Position numbers and translations under genes: made by a program. The notes beneath the pieces are model-generated. The model did not search any database. It was not told where the DNA came from and saw nothing but the letters and a program-made list of their open reading frames with translations. From the NCBI GenBank assembly GCA_903955385.1, contig CAJBNH010000165.1:1-62442 (forward strand): DNA of 62,442 bases, in the 5' to 3' direction. Of the stretch, positions 7,902-18,882 are shown one piece after another. This DNA is from an uncultured Myxococcales bacterium. GTDB taxonomy: Bacteria; Myxococcota_A; UBA9042. The number at the start of each line of letters is the position of its first letter. The stretch's first letter is position 1.

Positions 7902-9422
7902 ATGAGTCCATCGCGAAACACCGCGTTATCGACGGTCTTCTATCTGATCACTACCTGCACGATGGTGTCTGGTTGCGGTCAGTTGCAGCAGATCACAGGC
8001 GTCAAGGTGCCGAATGCGTTGGGCAACGGCCACTCTGCGGGAGAGACGACTGCACCCAGTGTCTCCACCGGCCGAAGCGGCGGCACCGGCCATCAGGCAA
8101 AATCAGGCCAGGTCACGCCGGGAAGCGACTTTCCCGGTTGGGTGAGTACGCAAGCGCGCGACATCCGCTTCTGGAAGGATGACCTGTCGACCCAGCAAGG
8201 CCGTCTGAAGGACTCAGGCAACTGCGAGTCCTTCATGGGGCAGGTGGACCAGTACGACTACGTGGGCACGATGCGGACGATCGAGGCGCGCATCGCCAAG
8301 GAGCCCGGCTTGATGAGCCAGCGCGGCCTGGCCGGCGACGTCGAGCGACTGCGCGCAATGAAGCCGTTCTTCACCGATTACGCAGACTACGTTGCCCGCG
8401 AGATGACCGCCGTGTCCGACGACGTGTTCGCGATGCAGAAGGATGGCGACCTGATTCCGGCCAAGAACACGGCCATCCTCGGGTCGCGCGTGTGCGATGC
8501 GGGACTGAAGCTCGCCGCTGACCACGCCAAGTTGCACGAGATCCGCGACGGCTTCTCCAAGGTCGTCACCGAGATCGACGTGGCCATCGACAAGACGTAC
8601 TCCGGACCGTTCCACAAGGCGCACCTGAACCAGATCGTCTTCTCGTCACAGCCGCTGGTGGCGGGCACGGAAGAGGCTGCCGCCGTGAAGACCAGCTTCA
8701 CCGCCGCCGATCGCATCTACGGCACCGTGTACCTGGACCAGAAGCTGGCGGACTCCTCCGGTCGGTTGACCCTGACCTTTGTGGAGGAAGGAAGCGACGC
8801 CGCAGTGTTCGAGTGGGACCTGAACAAGGGACCCGATGGCACCGGCCGCATGGTGTTTCCGCTGGAAATCGCCCCTGACCCGAAGTCGGCCGTGTTCGCA
8901 GCCATGGGCGCCGACCTGGCGACGGAGCTGGCGAGTCTGGCGCCCCGCAAGCGCACGATGGAGGTCAAGCTCTCGTTCCAGCAGCGTGGGATGAGCTCTG
9001 GTGGCACCGTCGCCAAGGGCCAGATCGCGCTCGACACAACGGTGGGTCTCGAGACCCTGGCACAGACCGGCGAGGTGCTGACGCAGCGTGTGATCAGCGA
9101 AACCCGGATGCCCAAGGCGGGGTTGAAGGACGCCGCCGTCGAGAAGCAGATGCTGGCCGCTCTTACCGCTGCGGGTTGGAAGGAGACGCCCTTGCGCGCC
9201 GTCATCACCGGCACCACTTGGCAGCTGTACTACCACGCGATCTCAGGCGCCGTTACCTCGCGCGACATCAGCGCAGCCGTCGCCGTCCGCACCCCCAAGG
9301 GCGAGTGCCGCTACTTCAACGTGACGATGTTCCAGAACGCGATGGGCCGAGGCTTTGCCCCCGCGCAGCTGGGCATGACCTTCCTGGCCCACGACATGGA
9401 CTGCGGCAACGTCGCGAAGTAG
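7902..9422 (+). CDS. Hypothetical lipoprotein
   Basis: The 506-residue product has a signal peptide ending in a lipobox, TCTMVSGC (Cys25), so it should be lipid-anchored. AAGGAG precedes the chosen ATG, and an upstream in-frame ATG would bury the signal peptide. The mature protein has a Ser/Thr/Gly-rich stretch to about residue 75. A helical segment follows (WVSTQARDIRFWKDDLSTQQ onwards), then a mainly beta C-terminal half. No catalytic motif or named domain is recognised. It stands alone, with a convergent MFS gene 30 bases downstream. Confidence 0.75.
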   Translation: MSPSRNTALSTVFYLITTCTMVSGCGQLQQITGVKVPNALGNGHSAGETTAPSVSTGRSGGTGHQAKSGQVTPGSDFPGWVSTQARDIRFWKDDLSTQQGRLKDSGNCESFMGQVDQYDYVGTMRTIEARIAKEPGLMSQRGLAGDVERLRAMKPFFTDYADYVAREMTAVSDDVFAMQKDGDLIPAKNTAILGSRVCDAGLKLAADHAKLHEIRDGFSKVVTEIDVAIDKTYSGPFHKAHLNQIVFSSQPLVAGTEEAAAVKTSFTAADRIYGTVYLDQKLADSSGRLTLTFVEEGSDAAVFEWDLNKGPDGTGRMVFPLEIAPDPKSAVFAAMGADLATELASLAPRKRTMEVKLSFQQRGMSSGGTVAKGQIALDTTVGLETLAQTGEVLTQRVISETRMPKAGLKDAAVEKQMLAALTAAGWKETPLRAVITGTTWQLYYHAISGAVTSRDISAAVAVRTPKGECRYFNVTMFQNAMGRGFAPAQLGMTFLAHDMDCGNVAK

Positions 9423-9452
9423 TGCGGCTGCGGTCGCGGCCTCGACCCCGGC

Positions 9453-11024
9453 TTACGCTGGCGTTTCCACCTTGCCGTACAGTTCCTTGCGCTCCGCCAT
9501 GTGAAACACCTTGGCGAACGCGACGAACGCAATCGGCGACACCAGCGCCATCCCGCCGACAATCAGCCAGATCATCCCGTGGTCGGCATACGGCGACACG
9601 GCCCCCATCACCCGCAAAGGCTCGTCGGCCAGCTTCAGGATGAACGTGCGCTCGGGCGTGTAGGTCGTCAGCAGCCAGCCCGACAGCGGACCCACCACCA
9701 GCTTGGCGGCAAAGAACGGCAGGTAGCTCAAGGCGATGTACGACCCCTCGCGGCCGGCGGGGGCGATCTCGGCCGTGAACTGCAGCAGGCGCGGCGACCA
9801 GATGGCCTCGCCGACGGTAAAGACCATCACGTACACGATCATGACGAAGAACAGCGGCGTCTGCTGGCCCACCGGCACGCCCAGCCAGGTGTTGAAGACC
9901 AGGTCGGCGAGCCAGGTACCCATCAGCGGCTCGTAGAGGCTGGGGGGCAGCGCGGCCAGGAACACGGCACCCGCCGAGACCGCCGTGCCGATCGACATCA
10001 TCCGGTACGAGCTGACCTTCTTGGTCAGGGCGGCAATCACCGGCACCAGCAACACGATCAGCACCGGATTCAACACGCTGTAGATATTACCGATCTTCAC
10101 ACCGTCGCCGAGCACGCGGATGCCGTACTTGGGGAACGTGTAGTGGAAATGGAAGAACACCATGCGCACGGGCACCGGAATCGCGAGCAGGAAGATGAAG
10201 ACCCAGAACGCCCTTTCCGACACCGCCTTGCCGAAGATGCGCCCGGTGTCGGCCGCCGCCTTCTTCATCACCACGGCGGTCGCGTGCCACATCGTCCCTT
10301 CGGCGCGCGGGGCCGCCGGGGTCACGACGATACTGCCGTCGTCCATGCGCTCGACGCCTTCCCGCATGAACAGAACCAGCAGCAGCGTGGGGATCGTCAG
10401 CACCAGACTGGCCGTGAAGATGACCTGATAGGTCGACATCTCGCCGCCCAGCAGCGGAATCGCGACCATGGCGTGCTCGCCGAGCGCCGTGCGGATGCCG
10501 TCGAAGATCAGGCCGCCCGCCGCCCAACCCACGTTCATCAGCGTGTAGAACAGGCCAAAACCCAGCGCGGCACCCTCAGACGTCGTAAAGCGCTTGATGC
10601 CGACCGACAACACCGGGCCGACGATGGCGGTGCCGAGCGCGATGGGCACGAAGCTGAGCAGCGTGACCCACAGCAAGCTGTCGGAAAGCGGCATGAATAC
10701 GCGGGCGAACAGCAGCAGCAGCGTGCCCAGGATCAGCGTGCGCTTGATGCCGATGGCGTCGCAGACCGCGCCGACCAGGATGGTCGCAATCGTCACGAGC
10801 ATCGACCAGACGCCGATGTACGACCCCGCCTGCTGGTCCGACAGGCCCACGTCTGCCGAAAGAAACAGCACGAAGGCTAGGTTGGCTCCACCGTAGGCCG
10901 AGTACTCGACCACCTTGGCGGCGTACAGGAACCAGAGCTCCTTGGGGCTGCCTTTCAGCGCGCCACGCGAGGCCAGAATGACGTTGATCAGGACGATGAC
11001 GAGGAGGATGAGGAAGAAAAGCAT
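9453..11024 (-). CDS. MFS transporter, possibly peptide-type
   Basis: The 523-residue product is strongly hydrophobic with roughly 12-14 membrane segments starting at the N-terminus (LFFLILLVIVLINVILA). The first half has the major facilitator signature, with DVGLSDQQAGSYIG, VGAVCDAIGIKRTLILG (motif A-like loop) and a paired second half. The long loops and overall layout resemble oligopeptide/H+ symporters, but the diagnostic ExxERF motif is not seen, so the substrate is unassigned. GGGAG precedes the ATG. The DUF523 gene diverges from it across a 261-base gap. Confidence 0.82.
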   Translation of the reverse strand: MLFFLILLVIVLINVILASRGALKGSPKELWFLYAAKVVEYSAYGGANLAFVLFLSADVGLSDQQAGSYIGVWSMLVTIATILVGAVCDAIGIKRTLILGTLLLLFARVFMPLSDSLLWVTLLSFVPIALGTAIVGPVLSVGIKRFTTSEGAALGFGLFYTLMNVGWAAGGLIFDGIRTALGEHAMVAIPLLGGEMSTYQVIFTASLVLTIPTLLLVLFMREGVERMDDGSIVVTPAAPRAEGTMWHATAVVMKKAAADTGRIFGKAVSERAFWVFIFLLAIPVPVRMVFFHFHYTFPKYGIRVLGDGVKIGNIYSVLNPVLIVLLVPVIAALTKKVSSYRMMSIGTAVSAGAVFLAALPPSLYEPLMGTWLADLVFNTWLGVPVGQQTPLFFVMIVYVMVFTVGEAIWSPRLLQFTAEIAPAGREGSYIALSYLPFFAAKLVVGPLSGWLLTTYTPERTFILKLADEPLRVMGAVSPYADHGMIWLIVGGMALVSPIAFVAFAKVFHMAERKELYGKVETPA

Positions 11025-11285
11025 CGCTCTCCCTGAGCTGTGGGGCGTGGGGCGCCCGGCGTCGGAGTCAGGGTGACTCGCACGGGAACGGCCAGAGCGT
11101 CAAGCGCGCGCTTTGACGCACCGATCCGGCCATGGTAGTCGGGCCTCCCGCTGCACCCTTGGACGGCCGCCAAGATGTCGCGATGCATCGGGATCCAAAG
11201 AACATGAAGATGGGCGAGCTGCGGGTCTCGGTCTTCCCCATGCGCGTGCTGTCTTCCGTCCCGCAGCACTGACCGAGGACGCGCG

Positions 11286-11741
11286 ATGGCTTCACACCTG
11301 GTGTCCGCCTGCCTGCTGGGCCACGCCTGCCGCTACGACGGCAACAGCAAGCCTTCCCCCAACGTGCAAGCGCAGGTGGCGGCGTGGCGCGCGTGCGGCG
11401 ACGACGTGGTGGCGGTGTGTCCCGAAGAGCTGGGCGGGCTGGGAACCCCGAGACCGGCTGCGGAGTTGCGCGGTGGCGATGGTCACGCGCTGCTCGAGGG
11501 GCGTGCGACGGTGCAGCGCATCGTCGACGACGGTGACGTAACGCAGGCGTTCGTGCGCGGGGCGATGCTGGCGGCCGATGCGGCGCCGCAGGCGGTGTCG
11601 GCAGTGCTGAAGGCGCGGTCGCCGTCGTGCGGGTGTGGCGTGACGGAGATCGACGGGCAGAAGTCCAACGGCGACGGCGTGTTCGCTGCGGTGCTTCGGC
11701 GGCGGGGCGTTGCCGTGGCGACAGAGGAATTGCTTTCCTGA
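11286..11741 (+). CDS. DUF523 family protein
   Basis: The 151-residue product carries all DUF523 landmarks: SACLLGHACRYDGNSK near the start, CPEELGGLGTPRPAAE in the middle, and KARSPSCGCG near residue 115. The conserved cysteines suggest a metal or Fe-S site, though the function of stand-alone DUF523 proteins is not established to my knowledge. It is convergent with icd, with stops 8 bases apart. Confidence 0.9.
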   Translation: MASHLVSACLLGHACRYDGNSKPSPNVQAQVAAWRACGDDVVAVCPEELGGLGTPRPAAELRGGDGHALLEGRATVQRIVDDGDVTQAFVRGAMLAADAAPQAVSAVLKARSPSCGCGVTEIDGQKSNGDGVFAAVLRRRGVAVATEELLS

Positions 11742-11748
11742 CAGCAGG

Positions 11749-13977
11749 TTACAGCGCGTCGATCACGGCATTCAGCGTGGCGCTGGGGCGCATCGCCCGG
11801 CCGGTCTTGGCGTCGTCGGGCAAGTAGTAGCCGCCCATGTCGACCGGAGCGCCCTCAACTGCTCGGAACTCGGCCAGGATCGTCTGCTCGGCACCCGTCA
11901 GCGTCGCGGCAACGGGGGCGAATCGCGTCTTGAGCTCCAGGTCCTTGTCCTGCGCCGCCAGCGCCTGCGCCCAGTACAGCGCGAGGTAGAAGGTGGCGCC
12001 GCGGTTGTCGAGCTCGCCGATCTTGCGCGACGGCGCGCGGTTGTGGTCCAGGTAGGCACCGATGCCCTGATCCAGCGTCTCGGCCAGCACGGTGGCCTTG
12101 GCGCTGCCGGTACGCGCGGCCACCTGCTCGAACGCGGGGACGATGGCGTTGTACTCGCCCAGCGAGTCCCAGCGCAGGTGCCCTTCCTTGACGAATTGCT
12201 CCACATGCTTCGGGGCCGAGCCGCCGGCGCCCGTCTCGAACAGGCCGCCGCCATTCAGCAAAGGCACGATCGACAACATGCGCGCGCTGGTGCCGAGCTC
12301 CAGAATCGGGAACAGGTCGGTCAGGTAGTCGCGCAATACGTTGCCGGTGACCGAGATGGTGTCCTGGCCCTTGCGAATGCGCTCGAGCGAGACCTGCATC
12401 GCCTCGACCGGCGGCAGGATGCGGATGTCCAGGCCGGCGGTGTCGTACTTGGGCAGATAGGCCTTTACCTTCGCGATGATCTGCGCGTCGTGGCCGCGCT
12501 TCTCGTCCAGCCAGAAGATCGCGGGCGTCGCCGAGGCCCTGGCACGCGTGACCGCCAGCTTGACCCAGTCCTGGATCGCCTCGTCCTTGGCCTGGCACAT
12601 GCGAAACACGTCGCCCGCCTCGACCGTCTGCTGCAGCAGCGTCGTGCCCGCAGCGTCGACCACACGCACCACGCCCGGGGCCTTCAGCTCGAACGTCTTG
12701 TCGTGCGAACCGTACTCCTCAGCCTTCTGCGCCATCAGCCCCACGTTGGGCACGCTGCCCATGGTCGACGGGGCGAACTGCCCGAACTTCTGGCAGTCTT
12801 CGATCATCGCTTGGTACATGGTCGCGTAGCAGCGGTCCGGCACCAGCGCGACCGTGTCCTGCAGCTCGTCCTTGGCGTTCCACATCTTGCCGCCGTCGCG
12901 CACCACGTTCGGCATCGACGCGTCGACGATCACGTTGTTGGGCACGTGCAGGTTGGTGATGCCCTTGCGCGAGTCGACCATGGCCAGCGCCGGGCGGTCG
13001 GCGTACACGGCGGCGATGTCGGCCTCGATCTCGGCCTTCTTGGCGGGGGGCAGCAGGCCGAGCTTGTCGAGCACGCCCTGCAGACCGTTGTTCACATTGG
13101 CGCCGACGGACTTCAGTGTTTCCGCGTGCTTGTCCAAGGCCTTGGCATAGAACACCGACACCGCGTGGCCGAACATGATCGGGTCCGAGACCTTCATCAT
13201 GGTCGCCTTCAGGTGCAGCGACAGCAGCGTGCCGTCGCGCTTCGACGCCTCGATCTCGTGGGCGAAGAAGGCGCGCAGCTCGGCGACGTTCAGGGTGGCC
13301 GAGTCGATCACCTCGCCGGCCTTCAGCGGAAACGCGGACTTCAGCACAGTCACGGCGCCGTCTTGGGCGACGAACTCGATGCGGACTTCGGTGGCCTTCG
13401 CAACGGTCATCGACGTCTCAGTGCCGTAGAAGTCACCCTTGGCCATGAAGGCGACGCGCGTCCGGGAGCCACTGGTCGGCCACGCCTTCATCATGCGGTG
13501 CGGGTTCTTCTGCGCGTTCTTCTTCACCGAGGCCGACGCACGGCGGTCCGAATTGCCCTCACGCAGCACCGGATTCACGGCCGAACCCAGCACCTTGGCA
13601 TAGCGGGCCTGAATCACCTTCTCGGCGTCGGTCTTGGGGTCCTCCGGATAGTTCGGAACGTCGAAGCCCTTGCCCTGCAGCTCCTTGATCGCCGCCTGCA
13701 GCTGAGGGGCGGTGGCGCTGATGTTGGGCAGCTTGATGATGTTCGCCTCGGGGGTCTTGGCCAGCTCGCCCAGGCGCGTCAGATAGTCGGGAATCTTCTG
13801 GGAATCCGTCAGCTTGTCCGGGAAATTCGCGAGGATACGGCCCGCCAGCGAGATGTCCCACGCCTCGACATCGATGCCCGTGCCCTTGGTGAAGGCCTGC
13901 ACGACCGGCAGCAGCGCAAACGTCGCGAGTGCGGGAGCTTCATCGATACGGGTCCAGATGATCTTGGAAGAAGTCAT
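11749..13977 (-). CDS. icd: Isocitrate dehydrogenase, NADP-dependent, monomeric type
   Basis: The 742-residue product has the length of the monomeric IDH (about 740), which is unrelated in fold details to the dimeric enzyme. Recognisable stretches include [19 protein letters not shown] at the N-terminus, [21 protein letters not shown], and [24 protein letters not shown] in the core. It converts isocitrate to 2-oxoglutarate with CO2 and NADPH in the TCA cycle. AGGA lies six bases before the ATG. The 441-base region upstream (13978-14418) has unusual structure, described separately. Confidence 0.95.
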   Translation of the reverse strand: MTSSKIIWTRIDEAPALATFALLPVVQAFTKGTGIDVEAWDISLAGRILANFPDKLTDSQKIPDYLTRLGELAKTPEANIIKLPNISATAPQLQAAIKELQGKGFDVPNYPEDPKTDAEKVIQARYAKVLGSAVNPVLREGNSDRRASASVKKNAQKNPHRMMKAWPTSGSRTRVAFMAKGDFYGTETSMTVAKATEVRIEFVAQDGAVTVLKSAFPLKAGEVIDSATLNVAELRAFFAHEIEASKRDGTLLSLHLKATMMKVSDPIMFGHAVSVFYAKALDKHAETLKSVGANVNNGLQGVLDKLGLLPPAKKAEIEADIAAVYADRPALAMVDSRKGITNLHVPNNVIVDASMPNVVRDGGKMWNAKDELQDTVALVPDRCYATMYQAMIEDCQKFGQFAPSTMGSVPNVGLMAQKAEEYGSHDKTFELKAPGVVRVVDAAGTTLLQQTVEAGDVFRMCQAKDEAIQDWVKLAVTRARASATPAIFWLDEKRGHDAQIIAKVKAYLPKYDTAGLDIRILPPVEAMQVSLERIRKGQDTISVTGNVLRDYLTDLFPILELGTSARMLSIVPLLNGGGLFETGAGGSAPKHVEQFVKEGHLRWDSLGEYNAIVPAFEQVAARTGSAKATVLAETLDQGIGAYLDHNRAPSRKIGELDNRGATFYLALYWAQALAAQDKDLELKTRFAPVAATLTGAEQTILAEFRAVEGAPVDMGGYYLPDDAKTGRAMRPSATLNAVIDAL

Positions 13978-14093
13978 GACTTATCCTGGAGTTGGCGGTA
14001 TGGCGTGAGCGGCGGGGGGCCGTGCGCGCGGTCTCGATGAGGTCGCCCCCCGGCGGCCGAGACGTGCGCAGGCCGTGCTGAATAGACCAGATC

Positions 14094-14117
14094 GGGGGGG
14101 TTTGACAAACGGGGGGG
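14094..14117. repeat. G7 - GTTTGACAAAC - G7 element upstream of icd
   Basis: On the plus strand two runs of seven G (14094-14100 and 14111-14117) flank TTTGACAAAC. Together with the last G of the first run this forms the 11-bp palindrome GTTTGACAAAC. On the icd (minus) strand it reads C7-GTTTGTCAAAC-C7, about 120 bases upstream of the icd start. The decamer AAACCCCCCC is shared with a hairpin loop of the candidate RNA at 34.1 kb. Confidence 0.5.
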
Positions 14118-14303
14118 CTGCGGGGCGGACGCGGCGAGGTGCGGGCGGCGTCACCGGCGGGTGGGGGTGTCGGGCGGGTCTTCTTGGTCCCGTCGCCGAT
14201 GAGACCGCTGTTGTCGTACCCCCAGCAATGAACCGTGTCAGTCGCGAGCGCTGCGCACGAGCTGTAAGCGCCTACGCCGATGGCTTTTGCCCACGCTCCA
14301 GAC

Positions 14304-14350
14304 GCGAGCTTTGACGCAGTTCAGACAGTCTGGACTGTTCAAAAGCTCGC
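14304..14350. repeat. Long imperfect inverted repeat
   Basis: GCGAGCTTT at 14304 and AAAAGCTCGC at 14341 are the outer arms of a nearly continuous hairpin. The inner arms CAGTTCAGAC / GTCTGGACTG (14317-14337) pair with one G-T wobble around a single A. It lies 69 bases past the stop of the leftward lipoprotein gene, so it could terminate that transcript (no clear U run) or serve as a regulator site upstream of icd. Confidence 0.55.
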
Positions 14351-14418
14351 ATTCCGGCGGACGCGTCGCAGCGCACCGTCCTGTCGATTTACGCAAATCC
14401 GCTGACGATGCGCGAAGT

Positions 14419-14949
14419 TCACCGACCCGGTCGGCCATTCGTGCTGGGACGGCTGCCTGCTCCCGGGCGACTGCCGGCCCCCGGACGAGCGCCGGGCTGC
14501 GAGTCGGGGCGACCACCGTGCGTGCCGGGCCTGGCGCCGGGCTGCGGTCTGGTGACCGGCTTGGGCTTGGCGACTGCCTTGGCGGGCTTGGCTGGCGCGG
14601 CGGACTCGTCGGGAACCGCCTCCGGTTCGGCGGCTGGGGGGGGCGCCGCTTGCTCGCCGGGAGCCGGCTCCTCTTGAGCGCCTTCGTTGGCCGGGTCGAC
14701 CGGCGGAACCTCTGCGGACGGTGAGGGTTCCGCGGGCACGGGAACCGCTTCTGGCGCTGGTGCCGGGACTGCGGGCGCAGCGGGAACCGCCGGGGCCGTC
14801 GTCGCCCACGAGGGCAAGTCGACCGGCGCAGGCGCCTGTACCGCCGGCGGTTCGACGGGCTTGTCCTTGGCAAGGAGCTTCTCGATCCGGTCGCAACCCA
14901 ACACCGCCACTGCAGACACCAACCCTACACAAGCCATCGCGATGCGCAT
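14419..14949 (-). CDS. Pro/Ala-rich lipoprotein
   Basis: The 176-residue product begins MRIAMACVGLVSAVAVLGC, a signal peptide with lipobox Cys19. Almost all of the remainder is low-complexity Pro/Ala/Glu, turning to Pro/Gly/Arg/Ser at the C-terminus (GARPGAGSRPGAGSRPS). Such basic Pro-rich tails often cross or bind peptidoglycan, but no domain can be named. GGAGG lies well placed before the ATG. It diverges from the thrombospondin-domain lipoprotein across 160 bases. Confidence 0.72.
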   Translation of the reverse strand: MRIAMACVGLVSAVAVLGCDRIEKLLAKDKPVEPPAVQAPAPVDLPSWATTAPAVPAAPAVPAPAPEAVPVPAEPSPSAEVPPVDPANEGAQEEPAPGEQAAPPPAAEPEAVPDESAAPAKPAKAVAKPKPVTRPQPGARPGTHGGRPDSQPGARPGAGSRPGAGSRPSTNGRPGR

Positions 14950-15030
14950 TCGCCTTCCTCCGTTCGGAAATGGTCTGACGTCCGCATCGTCCCGACATTT
15001 GTCGGCCTTGGCAACTGCCGCGTTCTCCCC

Positions 15031-15060
15031 TTGCTCCGCAGCCCCCCCACAAGCTACCGT
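15031..15060 (+). promoter_or_regulatory. Possible promoter of the TSP1/Gly-rich lipoprotein gene
   Basis: TTGCTC (15031-15036), 18 bases including a C7 run, then TACCGT (15055-15060), about 50 bases before the ATG. Both hexamers are only partial matches. Confidence 0.3.
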
Positions 15061-15109
15061 TGCGACGCCTCGTCCCGCGGCACTTCCTTTCCTGCTCCCG
15101 GAGTTCCCG

Positions 15110-17131
<2,022 letters not shown>

Positions 17132-17154
17132 CACCCTGCAACGAGGGCGTATCG

Positions 17155-18699
17155 ATGGAATTCCTCGAGCAACTGCTGACGGAAGCGCGCAGCGACCTGA
17201 CGTTTGAGCTGGGCGCCGCGCTGCTGATCACGCTGGCCATCACGCGGTCGCTGGTGCCGCGAGAAGAGCGGCGGACCGCCGGCACCGTCATCCTGTACGC
17301 ACTGCACCTGCTGTTGTTGCCCGTCGCGGCGTGGCTGCGGTGGACGTCGGCGGGGCCAGGCTCCCTCGAGCACTCGCTGCACGCCGGCGTGCGGATGGGC
17401 GTGCTGGTGCTGGGTGCGGTGGTGGCGATTGGTGTGGTCGCGCAGCTGCTGTTCGAGGTGTTGCTGCCTCGCATCAAGGTGCAGTCGCCGCGGATCCTGC
17501 GCGACCTGACCGTTGCGATCGGCGCCATCATTGCCACCTTGGCCATCGCGACGCGGCTGGGCTTCAACCTGTCGGGCATCATCGCGACATCGGCAGTCTT
17601 GACCGCCATCATCGCGTTTTCGCTGCAGGATACCCTCGGCAACATCATGGGCGGCTTGGCACTGCAGCTGGAGGGGTCGATCTCGGTCGGCGACTGGATC
17701 AAGGTGGGCGAGGTGGCGGGCCGGGTGCGCGAGATCCGCTGGCGCTTCATCGCCATCGAGACCCGGAACTGGGAGACGGTGATCTTTCCCAACTCCATGC
17801 TGTCCAAGGCCCAAGTGACGATCATCGGACGCCGTGCGGGTCAACCCGTGCAGTGGCGTCGGTGGATCTGGTTCAACGTCGGCGTGGAACACGCGCCGTC
17901 GGAAGTCATCCGCGTCGCTCACGCCGCCGTTGCAGACACGCCGATGGCAGGCGTATCAATCAATCCCGGCCCCAGCTGCGTGCTGATGGACTTCGGCGAG
18001 GCCGGTCACAAGTTCGCCCTGCGCTACTGGCTGACCGACCTTGCAGCCGACGACGGCACCGACAGCGCAGTGCGGGCGCGTCTGCACTTCGCCTTGCAGC
18101 GCGCGGACATCGACCTGACCTGGCCCACGCGCACGCTGCACGTCTCCGACGACGGCCGCCGACAGGACTCCGAGTCGGCCCACGATCTGGCGCGGCGGCT
18201 GAAGGTGCTGGAACGACTGGAGCTGTTCCGCGAGCTCGAGACGGGCGAGCGCGACCACATCGCGGCCGCCCTGATGTTCGCCCCATTCGGTCGCGGCGAG
18301 GTGCTGACCCATCAAGGCAACGTCGCGCACTACCTGTACATTGTGGTCAAGGGAGAAGTCAGCGTGCGCGTGGCCGTCGACGGCGGGCTGGACCAGCAGG
18401 TCTCGCAGCTCTCAGGACCGTGCTTCGTCGGCGAGATGGGCCTGCTGACCGGCGAACCGCGCACCGCGACCATCGTGGCGGCAACCGACGTGCAGTGCTA
18501 TCGCTTGGAGAAGGGTGCGTTCCAGTCCGTCCTGCAACAGCGGCCTGAGCTGGCAGGCAAGCTGGCCGAGATTCTGACGCGCCGCAAGGTCGAGCTGGAG
18601 GCGGTGCGCGAGGGTCTCTCTGTGACCGCCAAGGAGCGACGGGTCAAGGAGTCCAGCGCACAGGTGCTTGGCAAGATCCGCGATTTCTTTGGGTTGTAG
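17155..18699 (+). CDS. MscS-type channel with C-terminal cyclic nucleotide-binding domain
   Basis: The 514-residue product has four or five hydrophobic segments up to about residue 165. The MscS pore and beta domain follows (FSLQDTLGNIMGGLALQLEGS, then VGDWIKVGEVAGRVREIRWRF and NWETVIFPNS). A cyclic-nucleotide-binding domain sits at about 370-480 (FGRGEVLTHQGNVAHYLYIV, GEMGLLTGEPRTATIVA). This is the bCNG arrangement of the MscS superfamily; members are inner-membrane channels gated by tension or by cNMP binding. It starts 23 bases after the lipoprotein gene, so the two probably share a transcript. Confidence 0.9.
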   Translation: MEFLEQLLTEARSDLTFELGAALLITLAITRSLVPREERRTAGTVILYALHLLLLPVAAWLRWTSAGPGSLEHSLHAGVRMGVLVLGAVVAIGVVAQLLFEVLLPRIKVQSPRILRDLTVAIGAIIATLAIATRLGFNLSGIIATSAVLTAIIAFSLQDTLGNIMGGLALQLEGSISVGDWIKVGEVAGRVREIRWRFIAIETRNWETVIFPNSMLSKAQVTIIGRRAGQPVQWRRWIWFNVGVEHAPSEVIRVAHAAVADTPMAGVSINPGPSCVLMDFGEAGHKFALRYWLTDLAADDGTDSAVRARLHFALQRADIDLTWPTRTLHVSDDGRRQDSESAHDLARRLKVLERLELFRELETGERDHIAAALMFAPFGRGEVLTHQGNVAHYLYIVVKGEVSVRVAVDGGLDQQVSQLSGPCFVGEMGLLTGEPRTATIVAATDVQCYRLEKGAFQSVLQQRPELAGKLAEILTRRKVELEAVREGLSVTAKERRVKESSAQVLGKIRDFFGL

Positions 18700-18819
18700 T
18701 GGTGCCGCCCGACGGCGGACCGGGCCGGAGCCGCCTGCCACCGCTTGCCGCCGGATTCCAAGGTGCGGCCGTCCACCTGCCAGGCGCGGTGGCCAGTCCC
18801 CGCGGATTCGACGGCCCGC

Positions 18820-18848
18820 TTGCACCCCAAGCCCCACCCCGGCACCAT
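18820..18848 (+). promoter_or_regulatory. Possible promoter of the FG-GAP lipoprotein gene
   Basis: TTGCAC (18820-18825), a 17-base spacer and CACCAT (18843-18848), about 35 bases before the ATG at 18883. The match is weak. The 183-base gap holds nothing else I recognise. Confidence 0.25.
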
Positions 18849-18882
18849 CGGCCCACGACGCCACCGCTTCGTGAGGTTGCCG

